A stretch of DNA of 64,000 nucleotides. Origin: Primulina eburnea (Eukaryota; Streptophyta; Magnoliopsida; Lamiales; Gesneriaceae). The position numbers were made by a program, and so were the translations under genes. The stretch spans positions 186,001-250,000 of the forward strand of contig NW_027331260.1 in NCBI RefSeq assembly GCF_022965805.1, written 5' to 3'. Position 1 is the stretch's first letter, and every line of letters starts with the position of its first letter. This document shows positions 1-10,584 of this stretch, one piece after another. The notes below the pieces were generated by a model. That model ran no database searches. It had not been told where the DNA came from and worked only from the letters and a program-made list of their open reading frames with translations.

Positions 1-120
1 GCGACAAATCTATCTACATGTGACAACAGTACTGGACGACGAGGACATCAGCGACTCTCTCACCCGTCAACTGAGCCTTGACCATACGTATTCACATATC
101 ATCATATTCGTATTAGTCAC
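1..120 (+). repeat. LTR-like block, copy A, first piece
   Basis: This piece aligns by eye with 21735-21856: both carry the ACAGTACTGG, GACATCAGCGACTCTCTCACC and ATATCATCATATTC stretches. It is the left end of a dispersed Ty3-type LTR-like block whose other pieces are 6642-7484 and 19211-19668. The last five bases, GTCAC (116-120), recur at 6637-6641 and are the target duplication of the element at 121-6636. No coding potential is seen. The left end of the block lies outside the window. Confidence 0.7.
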
Positions 121-736
121 TAATGTGATCTCGCTGCAATAAGGTAAGCCAGGTAAGGAGCTCCAACGGATCAGATCAACAATTTATAGTGTTTGAGAAT
201 TTTGAGTGAAGATAATGACTTAGATTTACACCTGCAACAAGAGAGTAACTCGTGAATGAGCGTCGGAGAGGTGTCCAACGTGGCCACTCCGATGCTAAAG
301 TCAGCAAGTTGAGGATGGACACAAGCAATATTTGAGAGAAAATATGTGTAATTCTTAGAGTTCAAAGATTTCAAAATCATTAAATGAGAAGTGTACCTGC
401 TATTTATAGTAGAAAATGGGGTAGGTACCTCGATTCCAGTGCCACATACTAAGTATGGCAAGTCGGTTGCCTATACTCTAGCTTTTGATGGCTTCTAGGA
501 CACTCCAAGCCCAAGTTGTTCTGACAGATTAGACTGCCTGTATTATTCATACTCGAGTGTGGTGCAATTCTCGAGGTGGTCCGGGTAGTAGATTACCCGG
601 GTGCTTGTAAGACAGCCCGGGCTCTTGACTGCCCAGGTAGAGGAGAAGTGCCCGATGTATTGACTCCAATTCAGGCGGTTCATTTAATATCCCGGGTCAT
701 GAGTCATTCATGACCCGGTTTCCTATGGGGGTATCA
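121..736 (-). repeat. LTR 1 of the tandem element (outer, 3' in element sense)
   Basis: About 616 bp, matching 3068-3676 and 6029-6636 nearly throughout. The outer base pair has decayed from TG to TA at 121-122; the CA end is intact at 735-736. It is AT-rich, in contrast to the GC-rich internal minisatellites. Confidence 0.8.
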
Positions 737-752
737 CCACCCATCCCTAAAA
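737..752 (-). other. Polypurine tract
   Basis: On the minus strand this reads TTTTAGGGATGGGTGG directly against the LTR start TGATACCCCC. It has the position and composition expected of the plus-strand primer of an LTR element. Confidence 0.55.
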
Positions 753-899
753 TAGTCGGGCTAAAGTCTGACTTGTTGTCTCGATCAATCATACTTGTAC
801 TTTTGTAAAAACATAATTCATAATATGTAAAAGCATCGGGGGCTTCAAATATCCCAGAGATGGGATGAGGTGTCGGGGCCTCATGTCTCCCGGGCTTAC

Positions 900-1600
900 A
901 AATAACTAGGATACGGAGCCCTGAGACAGGGTACGGGTCTTTTGACTTAATGAATGGTCGAGGTGCGGAGCCCCGAGCTAGGGTGTAGATCCCTGGAATA
1001 TACAAAATGGTCGAGGTGTAGAGCCCCGAGCCAGGGTGTGGTGTCCTGGGCTTTTTGTTGATCGAAGTGTGGTTCCCCGAGACAGGGTGTCGTGCCCTGG
1101 GCTTTTAAGAACCAAGATATAGAGCCTTGGGACGGGGAGCATGTCCGAGATTTGTGAATGGTCGAGGTGGGGAGCCCTGAGCCAGGGTGTAGTGCCCTGG
1201 GCTTTTAAAAACCTAGGTACGGAGCCTTGGGGCGGGGAGCATGTCTCGGGACTTGTGAATGGTCGAGGTGCGGAGCCCCCAGCCAGGGTGTAGTGTCCTG
1301 GGCTTTTAAGAACCAAGGTACGGAGCCTTGGGCCGGGGAGCATGTCCTGGGACTTGTGAATGGTCGAGGTGGGGAGCCCCGAGCCAGGGTGTAGTGCCTG
1401 GGCTTTTTGTTGATCGAGGTATGGTTCCTCGAGCCAGGGTGTAGTGTCCTCGGCTTTAAGAACCAAGGTACGGAGCCTTGGGCCCGAGAACATGTCCAGG
1501 GACTTGTTAATGGTCGTGGTGCGGAGCCCCGAGCCAGGGTGTAGTGCCCTGGGCTTATAAATAACCAAGGTGCGGAGCCTTGGGCCGGGGAGCATGTCTC
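900..1600 (-). repeat. GC-rich minisatellite, 101-bp dimeric unit
   Basis: The tandem units of about 101 bp each consist of two related half-units of about 50 bp. One half carries GAGGTGCGGAGCCCCGAGCC, the other AAGGTACGGAGCCTTGGGCC. The first half ends GTGTAGTGCCCTGGGCTTTT; the second ends in a CATGTCCCGGGACTTG stretch. Some units are truncated or hybrid, for example where CTTTTTGTTGATCGAGGT replaces a half. The protein-like open frames across it are products of periodicity. Confidence 0.85.
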
Positions 1601-1604
1601 GGGA

Positions 1605-2400
1605 CTTGTGAATGGTCTAGGTGCGGAGCCTCGAGCCAGGTTTGAGAACCCTGGGCTTATAAATAACCAAGGTTCGGAGCCTTGGGTTGGGGAGCATGTC
1701 CCGGGACTTGGGAATGGTCGAGGTACGGAGCCCCGAGCCAAGTTTGAGAACCCTGGGCTTATAAATAACCAAGGTTCGGAGCCTTGGGCCGGGGAGCATG
1801 TCCCGAGACTTGGGAATGGTCGAGGTGCGGAGCCCCGAGCCAGGTTTGAGAACCTTGGGCTGATAAATAACCAAGGTGCGGAGCCTTGGGCCGGGGAGCA
1901 TGTCCCGGGACTTGGGAATGGTCGAGGTACGGAGCCCCAAGCCAGGTTTGAGAACCTTGGGCTTATAAATAACAAAGGTGCGAAGCCTTGGGCCGGGGAG
2001 CATGTCCCGGGACTTGGGAATGGTCGAGGTTCGGAGCTTCGAGCCAGGTTTGAGAACCCTGGGCAATAAATAACCAAGTGCGGAGCCTTGGGCCTAGGGA
2101 GCATGTCCCGGGACTTGGGATTGGTCGAGGTACGGAGCCCCGAGCCAGGTTTGAGAACCCTGGGCTTATTAATAACAAAGTGTGGAGCCTTGGGCCGGGG
2201 AGCATGTCTCGGGACTTGTGAATGGTCGAGGTGCGGAGCCCCGAGCCAGGTTTGAGAACCCTGGGCTTATAAATAACCAAGGTGCGGAGCCTTGGGCCGG
2301 AGAGCATGTCCCGAGACTTAGGAATGGTCGAGGTACGGAGCCCCGAGCCAGGTTTGAGAACCCTGGGCTTATAAATAAACAAGGTGCGGAGCCTGGGCCT
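1605..2400 (-). repeat. GC-rich minisatellite, 102-bp variant
   Basis: This is the same dimeric design as the preceding array, but the first half ends TTTGAGAACCCTGGGCTTATA and the second ends GACTTGGGAATG. The unit is 102 bp, a multiple of three, so several frames stay open for hundreds of bases with a 34-residue period. About eight units are present. Confidence 0.85.
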
Positions 2401-2451
2401 TAATGAATGGTCGAGGTACAGAGCCCCGAGCCAGGATACGGATCCATGAAC

Positions 2452-2712
2452 TTAATAGATAAGATGCCGGGGCCTCATGTCTCCCGGACTTCAAATAAGA
2501 TACCGGGGCCTCATACCTCCCGAGCTTCAGATAAGATGCTGGGGCCTCATGTCTCCCGGACTTCAGATAATGTGCCGGGGCCTCATATCTACTGGACTTT
2601 AAAGAATGTGCTGGGGCCTCATGCTTCCCGGGCTTAAGATAAGAATGTGCCGGTGCCTCATGTCTCCCCGACTTAAATAATGCGCCGGGGCCTCATATCT
2701 CTCGGACTTATT
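2452..2712 (-). repeat. 36-bp minisatellite
   Basis: About seven tandem copies of a 36-bp unit with core GGGGCCTCATGTCTCCCGG, spaced by ACTTCAAATAAGATRC. Units alternate between a GTCTCC and an ACCTCC type. The same array recurs at 5338-5672. Confidence 0.85.
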
Positions 2713-3048
2713 AGATTTTGTTTTTCCTGCTGTATTAGTTTATTAAAAACCAAATCACTACTCTGGAAATACTGAATTAGAATTCATTTTCGGTAGAGTG
2801 AAACTTCTCTAGTTGAGCTTTGTTAGGCGACTAATATAGCTGTATGCTACTGAATGCATAGAAAATATTGTTCCACGTCAATCCGGGATAGCTGCTGAGC
2901 TTTAAGCCCATATAAAATCCACATATAAGATCTAAGTGCCGAGTTGGTCGGACTTGTATGTTTGCCAAGCAGAGTTGGGCTTACTGAGATGCCAAGCAAG
3001 GTCGGACTTGCTTTTGAATGGAAACCATATCTACATCTTGAGCTTAAG
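2713..3048 (-). other. AT-rich leader of internal region 1
   Basis: This non-repetitive stretch lies between the 36-bp array and the primer site and is matched at 5673-6009. In element orientation it is the leader just after the primer site. An open frame here runs through the primer site, so I do not regard it as a gene. Confidence 0.5.
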
Positions 3049-3066
3049 TTCCCACAGACGACGCCA
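3049..3066 (-). other. Primer binding site (internal region 1)
   Basis: The minus strand reads TGGCGTCGTCTGTGGGAA, one base after the LTR end ...CACATCA. It closely resembles the TGGCGCCGTCTGTGGGA primer site typical of plant Tat-lineage gypsy elements, as I recall that family. Confidence 0.65.
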
Positions 3067-3067
3067 A

Positions 3068-3676
3068 TGATGTGATCTCGCTGCAACAGGGTGAGCCGGG
3101 TAAAGAGCTCCAACGGATCAGATCAACAATTTATAGTGTTTGGGAATTTTGAGTCAAGATAATGGCTTGGATTTACACCTGCAACAAGAGAGTAACACTT
3201 GAATGAGCGTCAGAGGGGTGTCCGGCGTGGCCACTCCGATGCTAAAGTCAGCAGGTTGAGGATGAACACAAGTAATATTTGAGAGAAAATATTTGTAATG
3301 CTTAGAGTTCAAAGATTTCATAATCATTAAATGAGAAGTGTACCTGATATTTATAGTAGAAAACAGGTTAGTTACCTCGATTCCAGTGCCACCTACTAAG
3401 TATGGCAAGTCGGTTGCCCATACTCTAGCTTCTGATGGCTTCTAGGACACTCCAAGCCCAAGTTGTTCTGACAGATTAGACTGCCTGTATCAATCATACT
3501 CGAGTGTGGTGCAATTGTCGAGGTGGTCCGGGTAGTAGGTTACCCGAGTGCTTGTAAGACAGCCTGGGCTCTTGACTGCCCAGGTAGAGGAGAAGTGCCC
3601 TGTGTATTGACTCCAATTCGGGCGGTCCAATTAATATCCCGGGTCATTCGTGACCCGGTTCCTTATGGGGGTATCA
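3068..3676 (-). repeat. LTR 2 of the tandem element (shared middle LTR)
   Basis: About 609 bp with intact TGAT...ATCA ends. It is 3' LTR to one internal region and 5' LTR to the other. It has a primer site on one side (3049-3066) and a polypurine tract on the other (3677-3692). Confidence 0.8.
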
Positions 3677-3692
3677 CCACCCTTCCCTAAAA
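3677..3692 (-). other. Polypurine tract (internal region 2)
   Basis: The minus strand reads TTTTAGGGAAGGGTGG against the LTR. It is the equivalent of 737-752 with one base different. Confidence 0.5.
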
Positions 3693-3837
3693 TAGTCGGG
3701 CTAGAGTCTGACTCGCTGTCCTGATCAATCATACTTGCAGTTTTGTAAAAACATAATTCAGAATATGTAAAAGCAACGGGGGCTTCAAAATATCCCAGAG
3801 ATGGGATGAGGTGCCGGGGCCTCATGTCTCCCGGGCT

Positions 3838-5290
3838 TACTGAATAACTAGGATACGGAGCCCTGAGACAGGGTACAGGTCCTTTGACTTAATGAATGGT
3901 CGAGGTGAGGAGCCCCGAGCCAGGGTGTAGATCCTTTGACTATAAAAAATGGTCAAGGTGTAGAGCCCCGAGCCTGGGTGTGGTGCCCTGGGCTTTTTGG
4001 TGATCGATGTGTGGTTCCCCGAGCCAGGGTGTATTACCCTAGGCTTTTAAGAATCAAGGTACAGAGCCTTGGGCCGAGGAGCATGTCCCGGGACTTGTGA
4101 ATGGTCGAGGTGCGGAGCCCCGAGCCGAGGTGTAGTGCGCTGGGCTTTTAAGAACCAAGGTACGGAGCCTTGGGCCGGGGAGCATGTCCCGGGACTTGTG
4201 AATGATCGAGGTGCGTAGCCCCGAGCCAGGGTGTAGTGCCCTGGGCTTTTTGTTGATCAAGGTGTGGTTCCCAGAGCCAGGGTGTAGTGCCTTGGGCTTT
4301 TAAGAACCAAGGTACGGAGCCTTGGGCCGGGGAGCATGTCCCGGGACTTGTGAATGGTCGAGATGCAGAGCTCCAAGCCAGGGTGTAGTGCCCCAGGCTT
4401 TTAAGAACCAAGGTACGGAGCCTTAGGCCGAGGAGTATGTCTTGGACTCGTGAATGGTCGAGGTTCGGAACCCCAGCTAGGGTGTAGTGCCCTGGGCTTT
4501 TAAGAACCAAGATACGGAGCCTTGGTCCAGGGAGCATGTCCCGGGAATTGTGAATGGTCGAGGTGCGGAGCCCCGAGCCAGGGTGTAGTGCCCTTGGCTT
4601 TTTGTTAATCGAGGTGTGGTTCCCCGAGCCAGGGTGTAGTGCCCCGGGCTTTTAAGAACCAAGGTACGGAGCCTTGGGCCGGGGAGCATGTCCCGGGACT
4701 TGTGTATAGTCGAGGTGCGGAGCCCCGAGCCACGGTGTAGTGCCCTGGGCTTTTAAGAACCAAGGTACGGAGCCATGGGCCGGGGAGCAAGTCCCGGTAC
4801 TTGTGAATGGTCGAGGTGCGGAGCCCCGAGTCAGAGTGTAGTGCCCTAGGTTTTAAATAACCAAGGTGTGGAGCCTTGGGCTGGGGAGCATGTCCTGGGA
4901 CTTAGGAATGGTCAAGGTACGGATCCCCGAGCCAGGTTTGAGAACCGTGGGCTTATAAATAACCAAGGTGCGGAGCCTCGGCCGGGGAGCATGTCCCGGG
5001 ACTTGAGAATGGTCGAGGTAAGGAGCCCCGAGCCAGGTTTGAGAACCCTGGGCTTATAAATAACCAAGGTGCGGAGCCTTGGGCCGGGGAGCATGTCCCG
5101 AGACTTGGGAATGGTCGAGGTACGGAGCCACGAGCCAGGTTTGAGAACCTGGGCTTATAAATAACCAAGCTGCGGAGCCTTGGGCCGGGAAGCATGTCCC
5201 GGGACTTGGGAATGGTCGAGGTCCGGAGCCCCAAGCCAGGTTTGAGAACCCTGGGCTTATAAATAACCAAGGTGCGGAGCCTTGGCCTTC
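3838..5290 (-). repeat. Second copy of the 101/102-bp minisatellites
   Basis: This is the same order as in the first internal region: 101-bp units (about 3838-4855), then 102-bp units (about 4856-5290). The proportions differ, with more 101-bp and fewer 102-bp units than at 900-2400. Array length has therefore changed independently since the two internal regions arose. Several long open frames on both strands are by-products of the period. Confidence 0.85.
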
Positions 5291-5337
5291 ATGAATGGTC
5301 GAGGTACAGAGTCCTGAGCCCGGGTACGGATCCTTGA

Positions 5338-5672
5338 ACTTAATAAATAAGATGCCGGGGCCTCATGTCTCCCGGACTTCAAATAAGATACAGGGGCCTC
5401 ATACCTCCCGGGCTTTAGATAAGATGCCGGGGCCTCATGTCTCACGGACTTCAAATAAGATACTGGGGCCTCATACCTCCCGGGCTTCAGATAAGATGCT
5501 GGGGCCTCATGTCTCCCGGACTTCAGATAATGTGCCGGGGCCTCATTTCTCTCGGACTTTAAAGAATGTGCCTGGGCCTCATGCCTCCCGGGCTTAAGAT
5601 AAGAATGTGCCGGGGCCTCATGTCTCCTAGACTTAAATAATGCGCCGGGGCCTTATACCTCACGGACTTAGT
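5338..5672 (-). repeat. Second 36-bp minisatellite array
   Basis: About nine copies of the same 36-bp unit as 2452-2712, with the GGGGCCTCAT core and alternating GTCTCC/ACCTCC types. It has roughly two more units than the first array. Confidence 0.85.
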
Positions 5673-6009
5673 AGATTTTGTTATTCCTGCTGTATTAGTT
5701 TTATTAAAAACCAAATCACTATCCTGGAAATACTGAATCAGAATTCATTTTTGGTAGAGTGAAACTTCTCTAGTTGAGCTTAGTTAGGTAACTAATATAG
5801 CTGTATGCTACTGAATGCATAGCAAATGTTATTCCACGCCAATCCGGGATAGCTGCTGAGCTTTGAGCTCATATAAAATCCACATATAAGATCTAAGTGC
5901 TGAGCTAGTCGGACTTGTATGTTTGCCAAGCAGAGTTGGGCTTACTGAGATGCCGAGCAAGGTCGGACTTGTTTTTGAATGGAAACCATATCTACGTCTT
6001 GAGCTCAAG

Positions 6010-6027
6010 TTCCCACAGACGGCTCCA
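6010..6027 (-). other. Primer binding site (internal region 2)
   Basis: The minus strand reads TGGAGCCGTCTGTGGGAA one base after the LTR, with one base changed from the usual TGGCGCC start. It is the 5' primer site of the whole tandem element. Confidence 0.65.
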
Positions 6028-6028
6028 C

Positions 6029-6636
6029 TGATGTGATCTCGCTGCAACAGGGTGAGCCGGGTAAAGAGCTCCAAGGATCAGATCAACAATTTCTAGTGTT
6101 TGGGAATTTTGAGTGAAGATAATGGCTTAGATTTACACCTGCAACAAGAGAGTAACTCGTGGATGGGCGCCGGAGGGGTGTCCGGCGTGGCCACTCCGAT
6201 GCTAAAGTCAGCAGGTTGAGGATGAACACAAGCAATATTTGAGAGAAAATATGTGTAATGCTTAGAGTTCAAAGATTTCAGAATCATTAAATGAGAAGTG
6301 TACCTGCTATTTATAGTAGAAAACGTGGTATGTACCTCGATTCCAGTGCCACCAACTAAGTATTGCAAGTCGGTTGCCCATACTCTAGCTTCTGATGGCT
6401 TCTAGGACACTCCAAGCCCAAGTTGTTCTGACAGATTAGATTGCATGTATCAATCATACTTGAGTTTGGTGCAATTCTCGAGGTGGCCCGGGTAGTAGGT
6501 TATCCGGGTGCTTGTAAGACAGCCTGGGTTCTTGACTGCCCAGGTAGAGGAGAAGTGCCCAGTGTATTGACTCCAATTCGGGCGGTCCAATTAATATCCC
6601 GGGTCATTAACGACTCGGTTCCTTATGGGGGTATCA
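6029..6636 (-). repeat. LTR 3 of the tandem element (outer, 5' in element sense)
   Basis: About 608 bp, starting TGATGTGATC and ending GGGGGTATCA, followed directly by the target duplication GTCAC at 6637-6641. The sequence then rejoins block A. Confidence 0.8.
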
Positions 6637-6641
6637 GTCAC

Positions 6642-7484
6642 AATTACTTCACTTCCTTCATTTCATATTCTCATCACTTTATAAAATTCATGCATATAAT
6701 AATCGTTTTTCTTTTAAACCAAGCATGAAACATATCTTTTAAAGTTAACGTTTTATCATAAAATTCCATAAATATTTAAAATAATCATATTAATATATAA
6801 TGCATCATTCAGAGCAATTCCATGACGTTTACTATTTTCTAGGTAAAAAATTACCGTTTTACCCCTAGACGTATAATTTCACGAGTTTCACTTTTTTTTA
6901 TTATTTCTCTTGACTCTAGACCATCCCAAATAATTATTTAAACTTGAATTAAATTTCTCAAATTTTTATTTACGAAATTCATGACTTTTCATTTATTCTT
7001 TAATTATTAATTATTAATGTGTTTTAATCACGAATTAAATTCAAACTTTAATATAAAATTCCCAAATTTAAAACATGGACTTTTATTATTTAATTTTCCC
7101 TCGTGAACCATGATTCGACCCCCGCTGAACCATGTTCGAACCCTTAGCCATTTAAAAGCCTAAAACCGACACCCTAACTAGGACTCTCGAGCCACCTTAC
7201 GTTTTCTTCGAGCCGAGCTCTTCCCAGACCACCCACAGATCCTAATGAACCCACTGGACACATCCTAGCCCAATGAAAATTCCTGCACAAAACCAGAACC
7301 TGAACGCTTATAAATATGACAGTTATGCAAATTATTGTGTGTGTCGTGTGTTTTGAGGGGAGAAAGAGTTTGTAAAGATTAGGGGAGAGGGGGCGTGTAT
7401 AATAAATAAAAAGGGGTAGGGTTTTGGGCTCTAATTATTTGATAAGTAACTTGTGTACAAGCATGGGCCCATTAGTAAGCTATA
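6642..7484 (+). repeat. LTR-like block, copy A, second piece
   Basis: It matches 21857-22530 and 23215-23370 (for example TTCATTTCATATTCTCATCAC, GCCATTTAAAAGCCTAAAACC, GTGTGTTTTGAGG). About 690 bp present in copy B (roughly 22525-23215) is missing here. No coding potential is seen. It stops at CTATA (7480-7484), the target site of Copia-1. Confidence 0.7.
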
Positions 7485-8499
7485 TGTTGGAAACTAAATT
7501 CCGGCGTTTGACAAAATATGAACCAACTGAAAATACGAACCAACTGATCAAGTAAACTGAATGAACTCAGCAACTGATCGAGTAAACTGAACTCAGCAAC
7601 TGAATCTAGTAAACTAATCTATGCAACTGAAACGCAATTCAGTTATTCTCCTCACCAGCAAATCTGGAACACGTCAACCGACAGATAATACATTTAGCCG
7701 ATCCTTCAACTAAACATGTCTCGGGAAAGAACATTCAACCGACAAAGAGACATAGAAGACTGCAACTGAATATGAAACGCCGCACTTCAATCAATACAGC
7801 TTAGAACAACGCATTTCGGCTAAAGCAATTAAGACGCCGCATTACAATAAATGAAACAAACAATTACCAAGGAATAATGAAGTGGCAATCAACGGATGCT
7901 AAGATTCAAATATATCTCAAGTTACCGTTGGAAGGGAAGCTTATAAATATGACAGAAGAACAACTGAAGAAGAAGAAGATCACTCCATTCAAAGACTGCT
8001 GTTATTCTGCCAAAATCTTAGCTCACTCTTACTTGGTTTATTTGTAGCAGTCAAGGCTACAATTTGAGCTCACTAGCACTTTGTAATAATCGTTAAATGC
8101 TAATATCATTTATGCACTGAGAACATTTTGTAATACTAAGAGTTTCAGCTTTTGGCAGTGATAAGTCCAAACTGAAGTGGGTCAGTACAAATCTTGTATT
8201 CGATAAAAGTCTTTTAGTGGAAATCCTATCTTTGAGATAGAAGGGGTGACGTAGGAGTAATTGAAATCTCCGAACATCCAGAAACAATCCTTGTGTATTT
8301 TATTTCAGTTTTGTATTCTATCTTCAGTCAGTTACTTTCCACAACTACTTTAGTTTAACTGATTGTCATTGACCAACAATATTCCGAGAATCAGTTTGTC
8401 ACCAAACTGAACTCAAAATTTGAAAAGATCAGTTTTAATTGTGAGCGTTTATTCAACCCCCCATTCTAAACACTCTTGATACGTTAATCGATCCTATCA
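7485..8499 (+). repeat. Copia-1 5' LTR
   Basis: Starts TGTTGGAAAC and ends GATCCTATCA. It matches 18192-19210 across its length with scattered substitutions and small indels. Its first 150 bases hold a cluster of CAACTG motifs. Confidence 0.92.
7942..7949 (+). promoter_or_regulatory. TATA box in Copia-1 5' LTR
   Basis: TATAAATA sits about 460 bp into the LTR and is conserved at 18644-18651 in the 3' LTR. This position suits the U3/R boundary promoter. Confidence 0.6.
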
Positions 8500-8501
8500 A
8501 G

Positions 8502-8513
8502 TGGTATCAGAGC
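8502..8513 (+). other. Primer binding site, initiator tRNA-Met
   Basis: TGGTATCAGAGC begins two bases after the 5' LTR end. This is the standard plant copia primer site. Confidence 0.9.
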
Positions 8514-8559
8514 AGTTGAATCTTGTTCTTGAATACTTTTGGTCTATAAACTTGCTAGC

Positions 8560-10356
8560 ATGACTTCATTCAACAAAATTCCTATGTTCTCCAGAGAAGA
8601 ATTTGATGATTGGAAAATCAGAATGCAGGCTCATTTAGCTGCACAAGATGATGACATGTGGTATGTCATAACTGATGGACCCATGAAGATTCTTAAAACA
8701 AATACAGCAGTTGCCATTAAAGAAGGGGCACCACAAAGAATAGAAAAGCCCAGAGATGAATGGACAACTGAAGATAAAAGAAAAGCAAATCTTGATAATG
8801 TGGCTAAAGACATTCTGTACAAAACGCTGGACAAAGTAACCTTCAGCAAAATAAAGATGTGTAAGACAGCCAAAGGAATTTGGGAAAAGCTGATCCAGCT
8901 GTGCGAAGGGAATGATCAAACCAAAGAAAATAAACTTTTTGTTGTTGTTCAAAAGTTTGATAACATCAAAATGAAAGCAGGAGAATCAATGCACGAGTAT
9001 GATGAAAGAGTAAGCAGTATCATCAATGAGTTAAATGCACTTGGAAAAGTGTATACCAACAAAGAGATTGCACTGAAGGTAATGAGAGGTCTTCCCAAGG
9101 AATGGGATGTCAAGACCATGGCAATGAGGGAGTCCAAAGATCTTAATCAGATTGAACTTCATGATCTGTTTGCTGATTTAAAAGCTTATGAATTTGAGCT
9201 GCAGACCAGAGAAGGAGAACCATCTACCCCTGCAGCCACAACAGCTCTATCTGCTGTCAGAACAGAACCAATCAGTTCAGTCGAGAAATCTACTGATCAG
9301 TTGAGCAGTGATGCTATGTCATTGTTCATAAAAAAATTTGGAAGGTTCATGAGAAAGAATCAAGGAAACTTCCAAAAGCCATACCAAAGGAACAACTCCA
9401 AAGATGAATCAAATGTCTGCTAGAACTGTGGCAAATCAGGTCACTTTATCGCTGATTGTCCTAAACCCAAGAAGGACAGTCAAGGCTCAACTGATAGAAG
9501 AAAGAAATCATATGAGCACAAAAGAAGACCCAAGGAAGATAAGAAGTCCTTCAGAAAGAAACATGAGGTACTCTTAGCTGAAGAAAACAAATCTAAATGG
9601 ACAGAAATTGACAGTGAGGAGTCAGAACCAGAAAGCTCATGCAGCTCTAGTGATGATGAGGAAGTCAAGTGCTTGATGGCTAATGATGCAGAAGAAGAAT
9701 CATCTAGCCAACATGTATTTGATTTCAGCTCAACTGATTTCACACGAGAAGAACTCATTCTAACACTACATGACATGGTAAATGAGTATCAAAAGCATGC
9801 ATCATCATTTCAAAAAATCAAAGCAAAGCAAACTGATCCCAGAGACAATAAAACCAAAACTGATGAATCAGTTGATGGATTGAGTCTAAAAAGGGAAATT
9901 GATAAGTTAAAAGTAAAGAGAGACAAAAATCAGTCATTAATCCAGAAGTTGATTCTTGAAAACTCAAAACAGACTGAGCTCATTCAGTCTTGGAACAAGT
10001 CATCTACTGCACTGAATGAGATGCAGAATTCACAAAAATCAGTTTATCTTAAAACTGGTTTAGGGTTCAACACTCAAGGAGAAATGTATCCAAATGATAC
10101 TCAACCAAAGCTAAAAATAGACAAATGGAAATATATTCACTTTGTCAAAACAGCAGTGGTACAAGAACAAATTGAGCCCAGTAAACTGATTGAGCAACCT
10201 ACTGAGAATATGAACAAAGCTAGAAGATATGGGATTGGTTGTAGTAAAAAATTCTCAACTGATTCACAAAGTCAGTCATCAAGTTTCACAAGAATTATTC
10301 GAATAGCTATTTCAATTACTATAACTGCAATCCAATTCAGAAGAGATGTAGACTGA
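8560..10356 (+). pseudogene. gag: Copia-1 gag, broken
   Basis: This encodes the capsid polyprotein of a copia element (UBN2/DUF4219 type). I start at the ATG at 8560 (MTSFNKIPMFSREEFDDWK); an upstream TTG gives no better start. The N-terminal part has the FDDWKIRMQAHL and KELFD-like gag core regions. An in-frame TAG at 9421-9423 falls between the first two cysteines of the CCHC zinc knuckle. The frame then stays open through the rest of the knuckle (C..GKSGHFIADC), a basic linker, an acidic serine stretch and a coiled-coil region up to 10356. A frameshift near 10300 separates it from protease. It would package element RNA in cytoplasmic particles if intact. Confidence 0.85.
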
Positions 10357-10584
10357 AAAATCAGTTGAATAAAGCTAAAACACATATTGTATCATCTGTA
10401 CACTACACACCAAGCACACAAAAGCCGAGAAAAACCATTTGGAAAACAGCTACTGGAAAGTATGTTAGACTAATCCAAGTGTGGGTTCCTAAGAGATTAA
10501 TCAGTTCAGGACCCAAATAGACATGGGTACCAAGTTATATTATGTGTGTGATTCCAGGTAACAGGTACAAACAAGAAATCAATA

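Larger units (their letters stand above)
121..6636 (-). mobile_element. Non-autonomous Tat-like LTR element, tandem LTR-internal-LTR-internal-LTR
   Basis: Three direct repeats of about 610 bp (121-736, 3068-3676, 6029-6636) separate two internal regions of about 2.3 kb. Each repeat starts TGATGTGATC (TAATGTGATC in the first) and ends GGGGGTATCA, so it has TG...CA ends on both strands. On the minus strand each internal region begins one base after an LTR with a GTCTGTGGGAA primer site and ends in a purine-rich AGGGATGGGTGG or AGGGAAGGGTGG tract, as in gypsy/Tat elements. The five bases GTCAC flank the whole structure (116-120 and 6637-6641). The related block at 21856 lacks the insertion. There is no gag or pol; the interior is minisatellite. 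It was probably mobilised in trans, and the third LTR is best explained by LTR-LTR recombination or a tandem insertion product. Confidence 0.8.

Noticed and set aside
978..5597. Many long open frames on both strands with Pro/Gly/Arg repeats
   Set aside because: They follow the 101/102/36-bp minisatellite period, overlap each other in several frames and have no start context or promoter.
900..5672. CRISPR-like array
   Set aside because: The repeats are contiguous, diverged and without unique spacers, in plant DNA inside an LTR element.
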